64,000 nt of DNA from Haloarchaeobius salinus (lineage in GTDB: Archaea > Halobacteriota > Halobacteria > Halobacteriales > Natrialbaceae): NCBI RefSeq assembly GCF_024464185.1, contig NZ_JANHAU010000004.1, positions 110,958 through 174,957 of the forward strand. The letters run 5' to 3'. The stretch's first letter is position 1. Every line of letters begins with the position of its first letter. Below the pieces are notes generated by a model. It saw nothing but the letters and a program-made list of their open reading frames with translations. It was not told the origin of the DNA and made no database searches. Shown piece by piece: positions 25,930 through 35,683 of this stretch. The translations under genes were made by a program, and so were the position numbers.

Positions 25930-26472
25930 TCAGTCGAGCCGTTTTCCGTACCACCGTTCCCCGTCAGTCTCCGCCAGCGTCGCGTAGCCCCGGTGCTCGT
26001 AGAACCGACACGCCTGCTCCATGGACGCCTCCGTGTGGAGTATCGTGTCCCCGAAGCCTCGTTCGGCAGCCCGTCGTTCGAGCCGGTCGAGCAACGCGGT
26101 GCCGACGCCCACACCCTGCAGGTCGGGGGCGACCGCGACGCTCCGGATCCGGCACGTCTCGTCGACGGCCGCCGGGAGCCACGACGGCGGGTCCGACTCC
26201 TCGCGCACGTACGCGAGCGGCTGGAACCCGCCGATCGCGACGATGGCCGGCTCGGCGGCGTGGTCGCGGGTGGTCGCTGCTGTGCCGGGGTCGGCCGCCT
26301 CGACGACGGTGAACCAGCCGCCTGTTTCGAAGAACTCGCGCTCGACGTGACGGAGATAGCGGTTGTACTCGGGGTCGTACGCCATCGCGGACGCACGCAA
26401 CGCCCGGTCGTGGACACGCCAGACTGCGTCGGTGTCGCTGGCTTCGAACCGACGAACCACGAGGTCGTCCAT
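25930..26472 (-). CDS. GNAT-family N-acetyltransferase
   Basis: A 180-residue GNAT protein. Residues 1-40 are strand 1 and helix 1 (VVRRFEASDTDAVWRVHDRA). The acetyl-CoA site is IRSVAVAPDLQGVGVGTALLD, with the Q-x-x-G-x-G/A loop as QGVGVG. The C-terminal part has the motif FYEHRGYATLAET. The acceptor substrate is unknown. It is convergent with gdhA; the start at 26472 gives an intact first strand. Confidence 0.8.
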   Translation of the reverse strand: MDDLVVRRFEASDTDAVWRVHDRALRASAMAYDPEYNRYLRHVEREFFETGGWFTVVEAADPGTAATTRDHAAEPAIVAIGGFQPLAYVREESDPPSWLPAAVDETCRIRSVAVAPDLQGVGVGTALLDRLERRAAERGFGDTILHTEASMEQACRFYEHRGYATLAETDGERWYGKRLD

Positions 26473-26540
26473 GCGGGACGGTCCTCGCGTGGACACGGAG
26501 AAACTTGCGGCGTCGGTGTTGCGGTGGGGGTGCCGCGGCG

Positions 26541-26744
26541 TCAGTAGTTCGACGAACTGTCGCTCGAACTCGTCAGATCCGTGATCGTCTCCTCCAGTTC
26601 GTCGACCAGTTCGTGGCCTTTGCTCGCCGCCTTCTCCTTCTTGCCGCCGTCGCCACCGAACTCGTCGAGCTTCGACCGGAGGCTGGCCAGTGCGTCGTCG
26701 ACCGCGTCGCCTGCCGATTCGCTCTGTGTCTGGTGGTCGGTCAT
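26541..26744 (-). CDS. Small acidic protein, function unknown
   Basis: A 67-residue hydrophilic protein, very rich in Asp, Glu, Ser and Lys, with a probable central helix (DDALASLRSKLDEFG) and a Ser-rich end (SSSDSSSNY). It has no signal, TM segment or metal-binding motif. Codon use agrees with real haloarchaeal genes. The start at 26744 is preferred to 26780. I cannot assign a family. Confidence 0.5.
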   Translation of the reverse strand: MTDHQTQSESAGDAVDDALASLRSKLDEFGGDGGKKEKAASKGHELVDELEETITDLTSSSDSSSNY

Positions 26745-26842
26745 GGCTACACCCGAAAACGGGTGCGCGAAGCAGTTCAAACGTCGGCCAAACCGGATTG
26801 GCTCCGGTGGATTCTTGCCCGCTGGACCGATAGTGTCGGGGG

Positions 26843-27100
26843 ATGCCAGACTCCGACCGGTCGCTCAGGGACTCGCTCACGGGCTTCTTCAAGGAGTACA
26901 ACAACCTCTACGTCATCGTCCTCTTCGGCTACGGGCTGGTGGTGTTCCCGTGGCTGCGCGCGGAGGGGTTCTACGGGCTGGGCGTCCTCATCGGCGTCCT
27001 GCTGCTGGTCGGGATGGTGTTCGCGCTCCGGGCGAACGTCGAACGGGCGAAGGACCGACTCGGCGGCAACGACGAGGAGTACGAACGGCGCGGTTTCTGA
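26843..27100 (+). CDS. Small two-TM membrane protein
   Basis: An 85-residue protein with an N-terminal amphipathic piece (SLRDSLTGFFKEYN), two TM helices (LYVIVLFGYGLVVFPWL and LGVLIGVLLLVGMVFAL) and a charged, cytoplasmic tail. It is convergent with the acyl-CoA dehydrogenase gene, whose stop codon begins directly after its own. No function is known. Confidence 0.6.
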   Translation: MPDSDRSLRDSLTGFFKEYNNLYVIVLFGYGLVVFPWLRAEGFYGLGVLIGVLLLVGMVFALRANVERAKDRLGGNDEEYERRGF

Positions 27101-28243
27101 CTACAGTCCGAGTTCGCGGCCGATGACGAGGTGCTGTATCTCGCTGGTCCCCTCGCCGATCTCCATGAGCTTCGCGTCGCGGTAGAACCGCTGCGGGGCG
27201 AAGTCCTCGGTGTAGCCGTAGCCGCCGAGGGTCTGGACCGCCTCCTCGGCGACCTCGCGGGCGGCCTCGCTCGCGTCGAGCTTGGCGAGCGACGAGGACT
27301 TCGTGACGGACTGGCCCTGGTCGTACTGCCACGCGGACTTGTGGGTGAGCAGCCGGGCGCGCTCTATCTTGCGGTCCATGTCGACGACCTTGTCACGGAT
27401 GGCGTCGAACTTCGAGATGGGCTGGCCGAACTGCTCGCGCTCCTTGGAGTACTCCTTCGCGGCCTCGTACGCACCCTGTGCGAGCCCGGTCGAGATGGCC
27501 GCGATGGAGATGCGGCCGCCGTCGAGCGTCTTCTTCGTCTGCTCCCAGCCGTCGCCACGCTCGCCGAGCATCCGGTCCTCGGACAGGCGCACGTCGGTGA
27601 GCTTGATCTCGCAGGTGGGCGATGCGTTCAGGCCCATCTTGTCCCAGAGCGTCGTGACCTCGAAGCCGTCGTCCGCCTCGGGGTCGACGATGAACGTCGA
27701 GATGCCGCCGTAGCCCTCGCCGGGGTCGGTGACGGCCTTCACGAGGACGCTGCCGGCCTCGCTCGCGTTCGTGATGAACTGCTTCGTGCCGTTGAGCACC
27801 CACTCGTCGCCCTCCTTCTCGGCGGTCGTGTCCATGTCGGAGGCGTCGGAGCCGCTGCTCGGCTCGGTGAGCGCCCACCCGCCGAGGTACTCGCCGGAGG
27901 CGAGCGGCGTGAGCCAGCGTTCCTTCTGTGCCTCGGTGCCGAACAGTTCGAGGGGCTTCGAGGCGAGCGAGGTGTGGGCGACGTACGAGAGCGCGACAGA
28001 GCCGGAGACGCGACCCAGCTCCTCGGCGACGACGGCGTACATCAGCGTGTCGCCGCCGAGGCCGCCGTACTCCTCGGAGATGGGGACGCCCATCACGTCG
28101 AGTTCGGCGAGCTGGTCGAATATCTCCTCGGGGAACCGGTGCTCGTCCTCGATCTCCTGTGCGACGGGTTCGATCTCCTCGTCGCAGAAGCGCCGCACCT
28201 CCTCGCGGATCATCCGGTGCTCGTCCGGCAGCGTGAAGTCCAT
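27101..28243 (-). CDS. acd: Acyl-CoA dehydrogenase
   Basis: A 380-residue FAD enzyme matching the family over its full length. It has GALTEPSSGSD-type FAD/substrate loop (here WALTEPSSGSDASDMDTTA), GTKQFITNA, RISIAAISTGLAQGAYEAA, AVQTLGGYGYTEDF with RFYRDAK, and the ending EGTSEIQHLVIGRELGL. The Glu in the IGEGTSEIQ region fits short/medium-chain and branched-chain forms. It makes trans-2-enoyl-CoA and passes electrons to ETF. The ATG at 28243 starts MDFTLPDEHRMI, the usual opening. Confidence 0.9.
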   Translation of the reverse strand: MDFTLPDEHRMIREEVRRFCDEEIEPVAQEIEDEHRFPEEIFDQLAELDVMGVPISEEYGGLGGDTLMYAVVAEELGRVSGSVALSYVAHTSLASKPLELFGTEAQKERWLTPLASGEYLGGWALTEPSSGSDASDMDTTAEKEGDEWVLNGTKQFITNASEAGSVLVKAVTDPGEGYGGISTFIVDPEADDGFEVTTLWDKMGLNASPTCEIKLTDVRLSEDRMLGERGDGWEQTKKTLDGGRISIAAISTGLAQGAYEAAKEYSKEREQFGQPISKFDAIRDKVVDMDRKIERARLLTHKSAWQYDQGQSVTKSSSLAKLDASEAAREVAEEAVQTLGGYGYTEDFAPQRFYRDAKLMEIGEGTSEIQHLVIGRELGL

Positions 28244-28345
28244 ACGCAACACTTGCCGAGGGTCGAAATAAAAATGCCGAAGGTCGACCCCACCGGGACG
28301 CCCGTCCGGGAGACCGAGAGACAGGTATCTTCGGCTCGTTCGTAC

Positions 28346-28382
28346 AGATATAGTCCCTTATAATACTATATACTCTATATCT
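28346..28382. promoter_or_regulatory. Nested AT-rich inverted repeats before the mosaic-protein gene
   Basis: AGATATAG (28346-28353) faces CTATATCT (28375-28382), and inside it TATAGT (28349-28354) faces ACTATA (28365-28370). The array sits 26-62 bases upstream of the TATA box, the place for an activator or repressor. Confidence 0.4.
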
Positions 28383-28407
28383 TTAATCTGAAAAACAGAC
28401 CAGTGTA

Positions 28408-28415
28408 TTTATATC
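28408..28415 (+). promoter_or_regulatory. TATA box for the mosaic exported protein
   Basis: TTTATATC lies 23-30 bases before the GTG at 28438, so the mRNA is expected to be leaderless. This supports the GTG start, which also gives an intact Tat signal. Confidence 0.65.
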
Positions 28416-28437
28416 GGTTTCTACGAGTTGGTTCGGT

Positions 28438-31400
28438 GTGCAACGACGTGATTTCATGGCCACACTCGCCGCGACCTCGCTGGGGAGCGTCGTGTCGGCC
28501 ACGGGAGCGGGAGCATCGTTCGGTCAGAGCGCAGCACTCGACGTCGGCCAACTCCGGTTCTACTCGACCGGCAGCCTGCTGAACGCGTCCGGTGAACCGC
28601 TCACCGACGGCTCGAACGTGCTCGTCTGGGCGGAGCCGACGGCGTACAACGCCGACGAGGACGGCAACGGCGACGCGGTCAGCTACCCCGACGGCACCGA
28701 CATCCCGCTCGCCGGCATCGACGGGACCGTCGTCGGCATCGGCAACGACCTCGTCAACAACCAGGAGTCGTTCAGCGACGCCGGCAACGAGGAGTTCCTC
28801 CTGAACGTGTGGGACGACCTCACCGGCGGCGACGCGACGGTCCTCGTCGACGAGGGCCACGACAACGCGATCACGCGGTCCGACATCTCGACGTTCGCCG
28901 GCTACGCGGAGGACAACGGCTACACCGTGAACGCGACGACCGACCTCGCGGCCGACCTCGGGAGCGCCGACGGGCTGGTGCTCGCCCGCCCGACGACGGC
29001 ACTCTCCGACAGCGAGCTCTCGGCCGTCGCCTCGTTCGTCGACGGCGGTGGCGCGCTGTTCCTCCACGACGCCTCGGACTTCCAGGACCAGGACCAGACC
29101 GCGAACCTGAACGCCGTCGCCGAGACCGTCGGCGCGGCGTTCCGGTTCAACGACGACCAGGTGTACGACGACGAGAACAGCGGCTTCGAGAACTTCGTCA
29201 TCCTCACCGAGAACGGCAACACCGAGCAGTACCCCGAGCTGTTCGCGGCCCGTGAGGGCATCGGCGGCGGCGGTGAACTCCCGTTCGAACCGGGCGAGAG
29301 CTACCCCGGCACCGTGACGAGCGTCGCCGACGGCGACACCTTCACCGTGGAGTTCGAGAACCAGGACGTGGGCGCACAGTCCATCCGCGTCCTCGGCGTC
29401 GACACGCCGGAGAGCCCGGAGAACGCGAGCGCCGAACGCCCCGAGGAGTGGGAGGGCCTCGCCTACGAGACGGCCAGCGACGCCCGTCCCGTCGACACAC
29501 TCTCGCACTACAGCGGCACCTGCTTCCTGGACGACGCGATGGAGCCGCTCACCGACGCCGCGACGGTCCTCTACTGGGCACCGTCGAACGCCACCGTCAC
29601 CGACCAGAACGGCGGCGACGCGGTCAGCTACCCCGACGCCGACATCCCGCTCGCCGTGAAGGACGGCAACCTCGTGGGGCTCAGCGCCAACATGGTCAAC
29701 GACCAGGGCGGGTGGGACGGCGACAACTGCGACTTCGTGCTGAACGTCTGGGACGCCCAGCTCGGTGGCGAGGGCACCGTCGTCTGGCTCGACAACGGCC
29801 AGTTCGACAACCTGGGCGACGTGTTCGGCAACTTCGAGGGGCGTGCGGAGGACGCGGGCTACACGCTCGAGTCCGCCAGCGACCTCGCGGCGGCCGCAGG
29901 CGACGCGGACGCGTTCGTGCTCTCGTCGCCGAACGCGCTCTCGGACGCGAACCTAGCCGCCGTCGCCAGCTTCGCGGCTGACGGTAACCCGGTGACCTTC
30001 ATCGGCAAGTCGGACTACAACGACTTCGACCGGACCGAGGCGCTGAACACCGTCCTCTCCGAGATCGGTGCAGCGTTCCGCTACAACGACGCGCAGGTCG
30101 TCGTCGACGGCGACTTCTCGTTCGGCACCGAGCAGTTCAACACGGACAGCTACGCGCCGTACTTCGGCGGCGACAGCGAGGACCCGCTCGCGCACCTCCA
30201 GGAGTGGGCCGGCGAGGCGACGGAGTTCGCGGCCCAGGAGCTCTCCGGCGCGGACGTCGTCGTCAGCTTCGACGAGAACGAGGGCGTCACCGACCCGTTC
30301 GACCGGCTGCTCGGCTACGTCGCGTACGACGCCACCGGCGACGGTAGCAAGGACACGCTGTACAACGCCCGGCTCATCGAGGAGGGGTACGCCCGCGTCT
30401 ACGGCTCCGGCCTCTCGAAGCACGACGAGTTCTGGAGCTACGAACACGACGCCCGCACCGCCGGCACCGGCCTCTGGGCCGAGAGCGACGTCGTGTCCGC
30501 CCCGAGCTACCGGAACCGGCCCGTCGAGGACCTGTTCGTCCCGACGCCCGCGGCCGTCGGCTCCGCGAACGGCGCGCTCGGCCAGGGTCGCGTCCCCGTC
30601 AACGCCGAGTCGAGCGCCAGCGAGAGCGAGGCCCCGCTCGTCGGCGTCGACCAGGGCAAGAGCGTCGCGATGCTCGGCGGTCTCCTCGTCGACGAGTCCC
30701 ACGAGGAGGCCGAGGGCTCGGGCTACGACGTCTCCGGCTTCGAGAACTTCACGTTCGTCTCCAACCTCGCGGACTCGCTCTCCGGACGCGAGGGCGACGT
30801 GCTCGTCGACGGCGGTCACGGCCAGTTCAGCGCGGAGTTCGCCCTCTCGAACGAGGACGCGGCCTACTACCAGCGGTTCCTCGAGGGCGCGGGCCTGCAC
30901 TTCGAGCAGGTGAACGAGCCGACCGCCGAGAAGCTCTCGCGTGGTCGTGCGCTGCTCGTCACGAGCCCCACCGAGGCGTTCTCCGACGCGGAGGTCGATG
31001 CCCTGCGGAGCTTCCGCGACGACGGCGGTGCCATCGTCCTGCTCGGCGACGCCGACGCGACCGACGCGGCACGCGAGAACCTGAACTCCCTCGCGAGCGC
31101 CCTCGGCTCCGACCTGCGTCTCACCGGCGACGCCGTCACCGACGGCTCGAACAACGTGAACGGCGACGCCGGACTCGTCACGACGACGAACTTCCACGAC
31201 GACTTCGACCTGTTCGACGTCTACGAGCCGGGCACGGGCGGCGGAGAGCCGGGCCAGCCGACGCTCTCTGTCAGCTTCCCCGAGCGCAACGGTGCCGGCA
31301 GCGCCGTCCCGGCCGACCTCTCCCTGTCGAACGCGCCCGACGGACTCGCCGGCTTCGACGTGACCATCAGCATCGCCGACACCGGTGTCGCCGCCGTGAC

Positions 31401-31881
31401 GGACGTGGGCTTCGACGACGTCTTCCCGGACTCGACCACCGAGGCGTCCATCAGCGCCGACGGCTCGACGGTCTCCCTCGAGGCCGCGGACATCGAGGAA
31501 AACGTCGGCACCGGGGCGTCGGACGTGCCGCTCGCCACGGTCTCCCTCGAACCGCAGTCGGCCGGCACCACCGGCATCGACCTCGAGATTGGGGCGCTCG
31601 ACGCCGACGACGGATCGGTCATCGACGCCGGAACCAGCACCGGCGACCTGACCATCGCCCCCGTCGAACGCATCGGCGACAACGACCTGCCGACGGACCC
31701 GGACGACGACGGCGTCTACGAGGACCTGAACGGCAACGGCCAGCTCGACTTCGAGGACGTCGTCGTCTTCTTCGAGAACCGCGAGTCGGACGCCATCCAG
31801 GACTACGTCGACTCCTTCGACTTCAACGACAACGGTCGCATCGACTTCGACGACATCACGACCCTGTTCGAGGAGATATAG
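28438..31881 (+). CDS. Tat-exported mosaic: three related domains, split SNase, cohesin-like and dockerin-like ends
   Basis: A 1147-residue protein starting with a Tat signal (RRDFMATLAATSLG). Residues ~35-280, ~347-580 and ~730-930 are related to each other (shared phrases such as DAVSYPD, ADIPLA, FLLNVWD/FVLNVWD, AVASF, GAAFRFND/GAAFRYND) and resemble DUF4350/GATase-like folds. A thermonuclease-type SNase domain begins near residue 285 (VADGDTFTV, VLGVDTPES) and resumes near 584 (LQEWAGEA, DPFDRLLGYV, EEGYARVY, GTGLW), so the second copy is inserted in it. Residues ~940-1075 are cohesin-like. Two Ca-binding dockerin-like repeats (DLNGNGQLDFED, DFNDNGRIDFDD) close the protein. Probable extracellular nuclease assembly; details are inference. 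Confidence 0.8.
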   Translation: MQRRDFMATLAATSLGSVVSATGAGASFGQSAALDVGQLRFYSTGSLLNASGEPLTDGSNVLVWAEPTAYNADEDGNGDAVSYPDGTDIPLAGIDGTVVGIGNDLVNNQESFSDAGNEEFLLNVWDDLTGGDATVLVDEGHDNAITRSDISTFAGYAEDNGYTVNATTDLAADLGSADGLVLARPTTALSDSELSAVASFVDGGGALFLHDASDFQDQDQTANLNAVAETVGAAFRFNDDQVYDDENSGFENFVILTENGNTEQYPELFAAREGIGGGGELPFEPGESYPGTVTSVADGDTFTVEFENQDVGAQSIRVLGVDTPESPENASAERPEEWEGLAYETASDARPVDTLSHYSGTCFLDDAMEPLTDAATVLYWAPSNATVTDQNGGDAVSYPDADIPLAVKDGNLVGLSANMVNDQGGWDGDNCDFVLNVWDAQLGGEGTVVWLDNGQFDNLGDVFGNFEGRAEDAGYTLESASDLAAAAGDADAFVLSSPNALSDANLAAVASFAADGNPVTFIGKSDYNDFDRTEALNTVLSEIGAAFRYNDAQVVVDGDFSFGTEQFNTDSYAPYFGGDSEDPLAHLQEWAGEATEFAAQELSGADVVVSFDENEGVTDPFDRLLGYVAYDATGDGSKDTLYNARLIEEGYARVYGSGLSKHDEFWSYEHDARTAGTGLWAESDVVSAPSYRNRPVEDLFVPTPAAVGSANGALGQGRVPVNAESSASESEAPLVGVDQGKSVAMLGGLLVDESHEEAEGSGYDVSGFENFTFVSNLADSLSGREGDVLVDGGHGQFSAEFALSNEDAAYYQRFLEGAGLHFEQVNEPTAEKLSRGRALLVTSPTEAFSDAEVDALRSFRDDGGAIVLLGDADATDAARENLNSLASALGSDLRLTGDAVTDGSNNVNGDAGLVTTTNFHDDFDLFDVYEPGTGGGEPGQPTLSVSFPERNGAGSAVPADLSLSNAPDGLAGFDVTISIADTGVAAVTDVGFDDVFPDSTTEASISADGSTVSLEAADIEENVGTGASDVPLATVSLEPQSAGTTGIDLEIGALDADDGSVIDAGTSTGDLTIAPVERIGDNDLPTDPDDDGVYEDLNGNGQLDFEDVVVFFENRESDAIQDYVDSFDFNDNGRIDFDDITTLFEEI

Positions 31882-31885
31882 AGCG

Positions 31886-32650
31886 ATGGACCGCCGCGAC
31901 TGGACGACCGACCACCGGTCGGCGTTCGCCACGCATGCGTCCGTCATCGTGCTCGTACTGGCGCTCGCGCTCGCGCCCGCACTCGCCGGCACGACCGGTG
32001 CCGCCGGCGAGAGCGCACAGGCGGACGACCCGACGCTCGTCGTCGCAGACGAGAGCGTCGACCCCGGCGGGACCACCGAGACGACGCTGACGCTGTCCGC
32101 CGTGCCCGCGGGGCTCTCCGGGTTCAACGTCACGGTCGCCGTCGCCGACACGGAGACGGCGACGGTCACCGACGCGGCGCTCGCCGAGCCGTTCCCGGCC
32201 ATCGGCGACGGCTCGGTCGTCGTCGCCGACGACGGTAGCTCGGTCCGCCTGAAGTCCGCCGACCTCGACGACGAGGTCGGCCCGGGTGACGGCCCCGTCA
32301 CCCTCGGAACTGTCACGCTCGCCGGCGAGACAGCCGGACAGGTCGGCCTCGTGCTGTCGGTGGAGCAGGTCGACGACGACGACGGCGCGCGGGTCGACCC
32401 GACGGCCGACGACGGCCTGCTGACCGTCGGCGACGCGACGACCGCGACGCCGACGGCCACCCCGACGCCGGCACCGACGACCGACCAGCAGGGCACGCCG
32501 AGCGCGACGGACCAGCCCGGGACGGGGCCGGCCCCGACGACGACGGACGACGATGACGGCTCGGTCGGGCTCGGGTTCGGTGCGGCCGGCGGGCTGCTCA
32601 CCGTCGCTGCGCTGGCACTGGTGCTCGTCGCAGGTCCTCGCCTGCACTGA
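31886..32650 (+). CDS. Cohesin-like surface protein with Thr/Pro stalk and C-terminal TM
   Basis: A 254-residue exported protein, four bases after the mosaic gene and surely in the same operon. It has a hydrophobic signal (ASVIVLVLALALAPALA), one domain of about 130 residues resembling the cohesin-like domain of its neighbour (PAGLSGFNVTVAVADTETATVTDA against PDGLAGFDVTISIADTGVAAVTDV), then a Thr/Pro/Gln stalk and a C-terminal hydrophobic anchor after GFGAAGG. The anchor is not a clean PGF-CTERM motif. By analogy, its cohesin-like domain could hold the dockerin-like end of the upstream protein at the cell surface. Confidence 0.7.
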   Translation: MDRRDWTTDHRSAFATHASVIVLVLALALAPALAGTTGAAGESAQADDPTLVVADESVDPGGTTETTLTLSAVPAGLSGFNVTVAVADTETATVTDAALAEPFPAIGDGSVVVADDGSSVRLKSADLDDEVGPGDGPVTLGTVTLAGETAGQVGLVLSVEQVDDDDGARVDPTADDGLLTVGDATTATPTATPTPAPTTDQQGTPSATDQPGTGPAPTTTDDDDGSVGLGFGAAGGLLTVAALALVLVAGPRLH

Positions 32651-32672
32651 GAACTGGGTTCAGCGTCTCCTC

Positions 32673-33116
32673 CTATCCGTCCTGACAGGGTAACGCCGTG
32701 TCGACGCTCACGTCGCCGACGACGACCGCGCCGCACATCGCCTCGCGCCCGTGGATGCTGCACCGGTAGGCGTACAGTCCGTGCTCCTCGAACACGCGGT
32801 CGAGCGGCTCGCCCGCCGCGACGGTCTCGGCGTCGAACGACCAGTCGGTGGCACCGCCGACATCGGTGTCGGGCGTGACGTCGTGTGCGGTCGCGTCGAC
32901 GTTCCCCCAGCGGACGCGGTCGCCCGGGTCGACGGAGACGCACAGCGGTTCGAAGCCCGCGGCGTCGACCTCGACGGTCGCGTCGGCGGGGGATGGGCTG
33001 GTGGTCGGCGGTGCGGTCGTCGCTGGGTCGCTGCTGCCACCGTCGTTGCAGCCGGACACCCCCACTGCCAGGCACGTGCCGGTCGCGGCGAGCAGCTCGC
33101 GGCGCGAGGTGTTCAT
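32673..33116 (-). CDS. Plastocyanin/halocyanin-like blue copper lipoprotein
   Basis: A 147-residue exported protein. The N-terminus has a twin-Arg (SRREL) and a lipobox-like VSGC at Cys ~22, so it is a Tat lipoprotein. After a Thr/Pro linker comes a cupredoxin domain with the type 1 copper ligands His in ATAHDV, then Cys, His and Met in YRCSIHGREAMCG. Such proteins carry electrons at the outer membrane face. The ATG at 33116 is the first giving the Tat signal. It is not adjacent to an oxidase; partner unknown. Confidence 0.8.
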   Translation of the reverse strand: MNTSRRELLAATGTCLAVGVSGCNDGGSSDPATTAPPTTSPSPADATVEVDAAGFEPLCVSVDPGDRVRWGNVDATAHDVTPDTDVGGATDWSFDAETVAAGEPLDRVFEEHGLYAYRCSIHGREAMCGAVVVGDVSVDTALPCQDG

Positions 33117-33201
33117 ACCCAGAGACACCCACGTCCAGTCGATAAAATTACATTTCTGCGTGTGAAACCAACACCGGATTTGAACGTGTATCCGACCATG
33201 G

Positions 33202-33220
33202 GCGGGACGCGCAGTCCCGC
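33202..33220. other. Perfect hairpin followed by a T-run
   Basis: GCGGGAC and GTCCCGC form a 7-bp stem with a 5-base loop, and CTTTTTG begins 10 bases later. It lies between the divergent copper-protein and aldehyde dehydrogenase genes, where no terminator is needed, so it may be a regulatory structure. Confidence 0.35.
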
Positions 33221-33270
33221 ACATAGCAGCCTTTTTGACGGGTGGCAGCGAAAATTTTACCTGATTCGTT

Positions 33271-34806
<1,536 letters not shown>

Positions 34807-34866
34807 GGACCCGGCGACGCTACGTACTCGCTCTCTTCTTTAAGCTGGGTAGTCACGGGGGACGGC

Positions 34867-35679
34867 TCAGAGCTGGACGACCGAGAGGAACGTCGAGATA
34901 CGACTGCCGCCGATTCGGAGCTCGCTCCCCTCGTACTGCTCGACCTCCAGTTGGAACGTATCGCCGGTCTGGACGCCGAGCACCGGCCTGGTCGCCTGCA
35001 GCGTCGAGTCCGCGGTTCCCCTGTCGAAGTCCTGTAGGACGCCCAGGTTCCCGTTCCGTCTGACCGTGAACCAGTGGTTCGTGCCCTCGCTGGGGGTGTC
35101 GTACCAGGAGACCCCCGCGGAGACGAGGTAGTTCCCGGGCTCGGTGACCTCGATGCGGTGGTTCGCGTCGTCCCACTGGCTACGCTGGTCGGTCTCGACG
35201 CTCTCGAACTCGACGGTCGTCGTGGTTCCCGACGGGACCGGATGCTGGTAGGCCCCCCAGACCGTCGTGCCGGCGTCGGACGCGACCACCGTGGTCGCCT
35301 CGATTCGGTCCGCGGTCACGGTCTCCGGCGAGATGTCGTCCCCGGAGTGGGTGTGTGCCGTGTCCGCCTTCCCGTCGAGTTCGGCCTTGCGCGCGACGTC
35401 CGTGTTCGCGGCGGGCGGGTCCGTGACGCTCACGTTCTGGTAGGTCGGAGCCTCGCCGGTCGTCGCGAGCCGGTTCCAGTTCGAGCCGTCACCGATGAAC
35501 GTCGCACCGGTGTCCGTCGCGAAGAACTTCGCGCCGGCCTTCGCGGCGTAGTCGTCGCGGTTCGACTCGCGGTCTCTCACCTCGACGTCGGCGTCGAGTC
35601 GCTCGAAGTTGTCGTTCAGCGGGACGTGCCAGTCGGTCGCCCCTCTCGTGGGCGTGTTGTAGGAGTGATTGTCGGTCAT
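34867..35679 (-). CDS. Tail-fibre/C1q-like beta-sandwich protein
   Basis: A 270-residue protein with no signal peptide. The N-terminal half looks like a phage tail-fibre or baseplate-proximal protein: WHVPLNDNFERLDADV, GAKFFATDTGATFIGDGSNWN, then the marker KADTAHTHSGDDI. The C-terminal 140 residues look like a C1q/TNF-like jelly roll (PSGTTTTVEFESVETD, EPGNYLVSAGVSWYD, TFQLEVEQYEG, STFLSVVQL). It starts four bases after the lipoprotein stop, suggesting an operon. No capsid, terminase or tail genes are near, so it is an isolated virus-like or surface adhesin-like protein. Confidence 0.65.
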   Translation of the reverse strand: MTDNHSYNTPTRGATDWHVPLNDNFERLDADVEVRDRESNRDDYAAKAGAKFFATDTGATFIGDGSNWNRLATTGEAPTYQNVSVTDPPAANTDVARKAELDGKADTAHTHSGDDISPETVTADRIEATTVVASDAGTTVWGAYQHPVPSGTTTTVEFESVETDQRSQWDDANHRIEVTEPGNYLVSAGVSWYDTPSEGTNHWFTVRRNGNLGVLQDFDRGTADSTLQATRPVLGVQTGDTFQLEVEQYEGSELRIGGSRISTFLSVVQL

Positions 35680-35683
35680 CGTA

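Noticed and set aside
29953..33132. A 1059-codon open frame on the minus strand
   Set aside because: It is antisense to the mosaic protein and its neighbour. Its composition is the usual shadow pattern of GC-rich genes, with no known domain.
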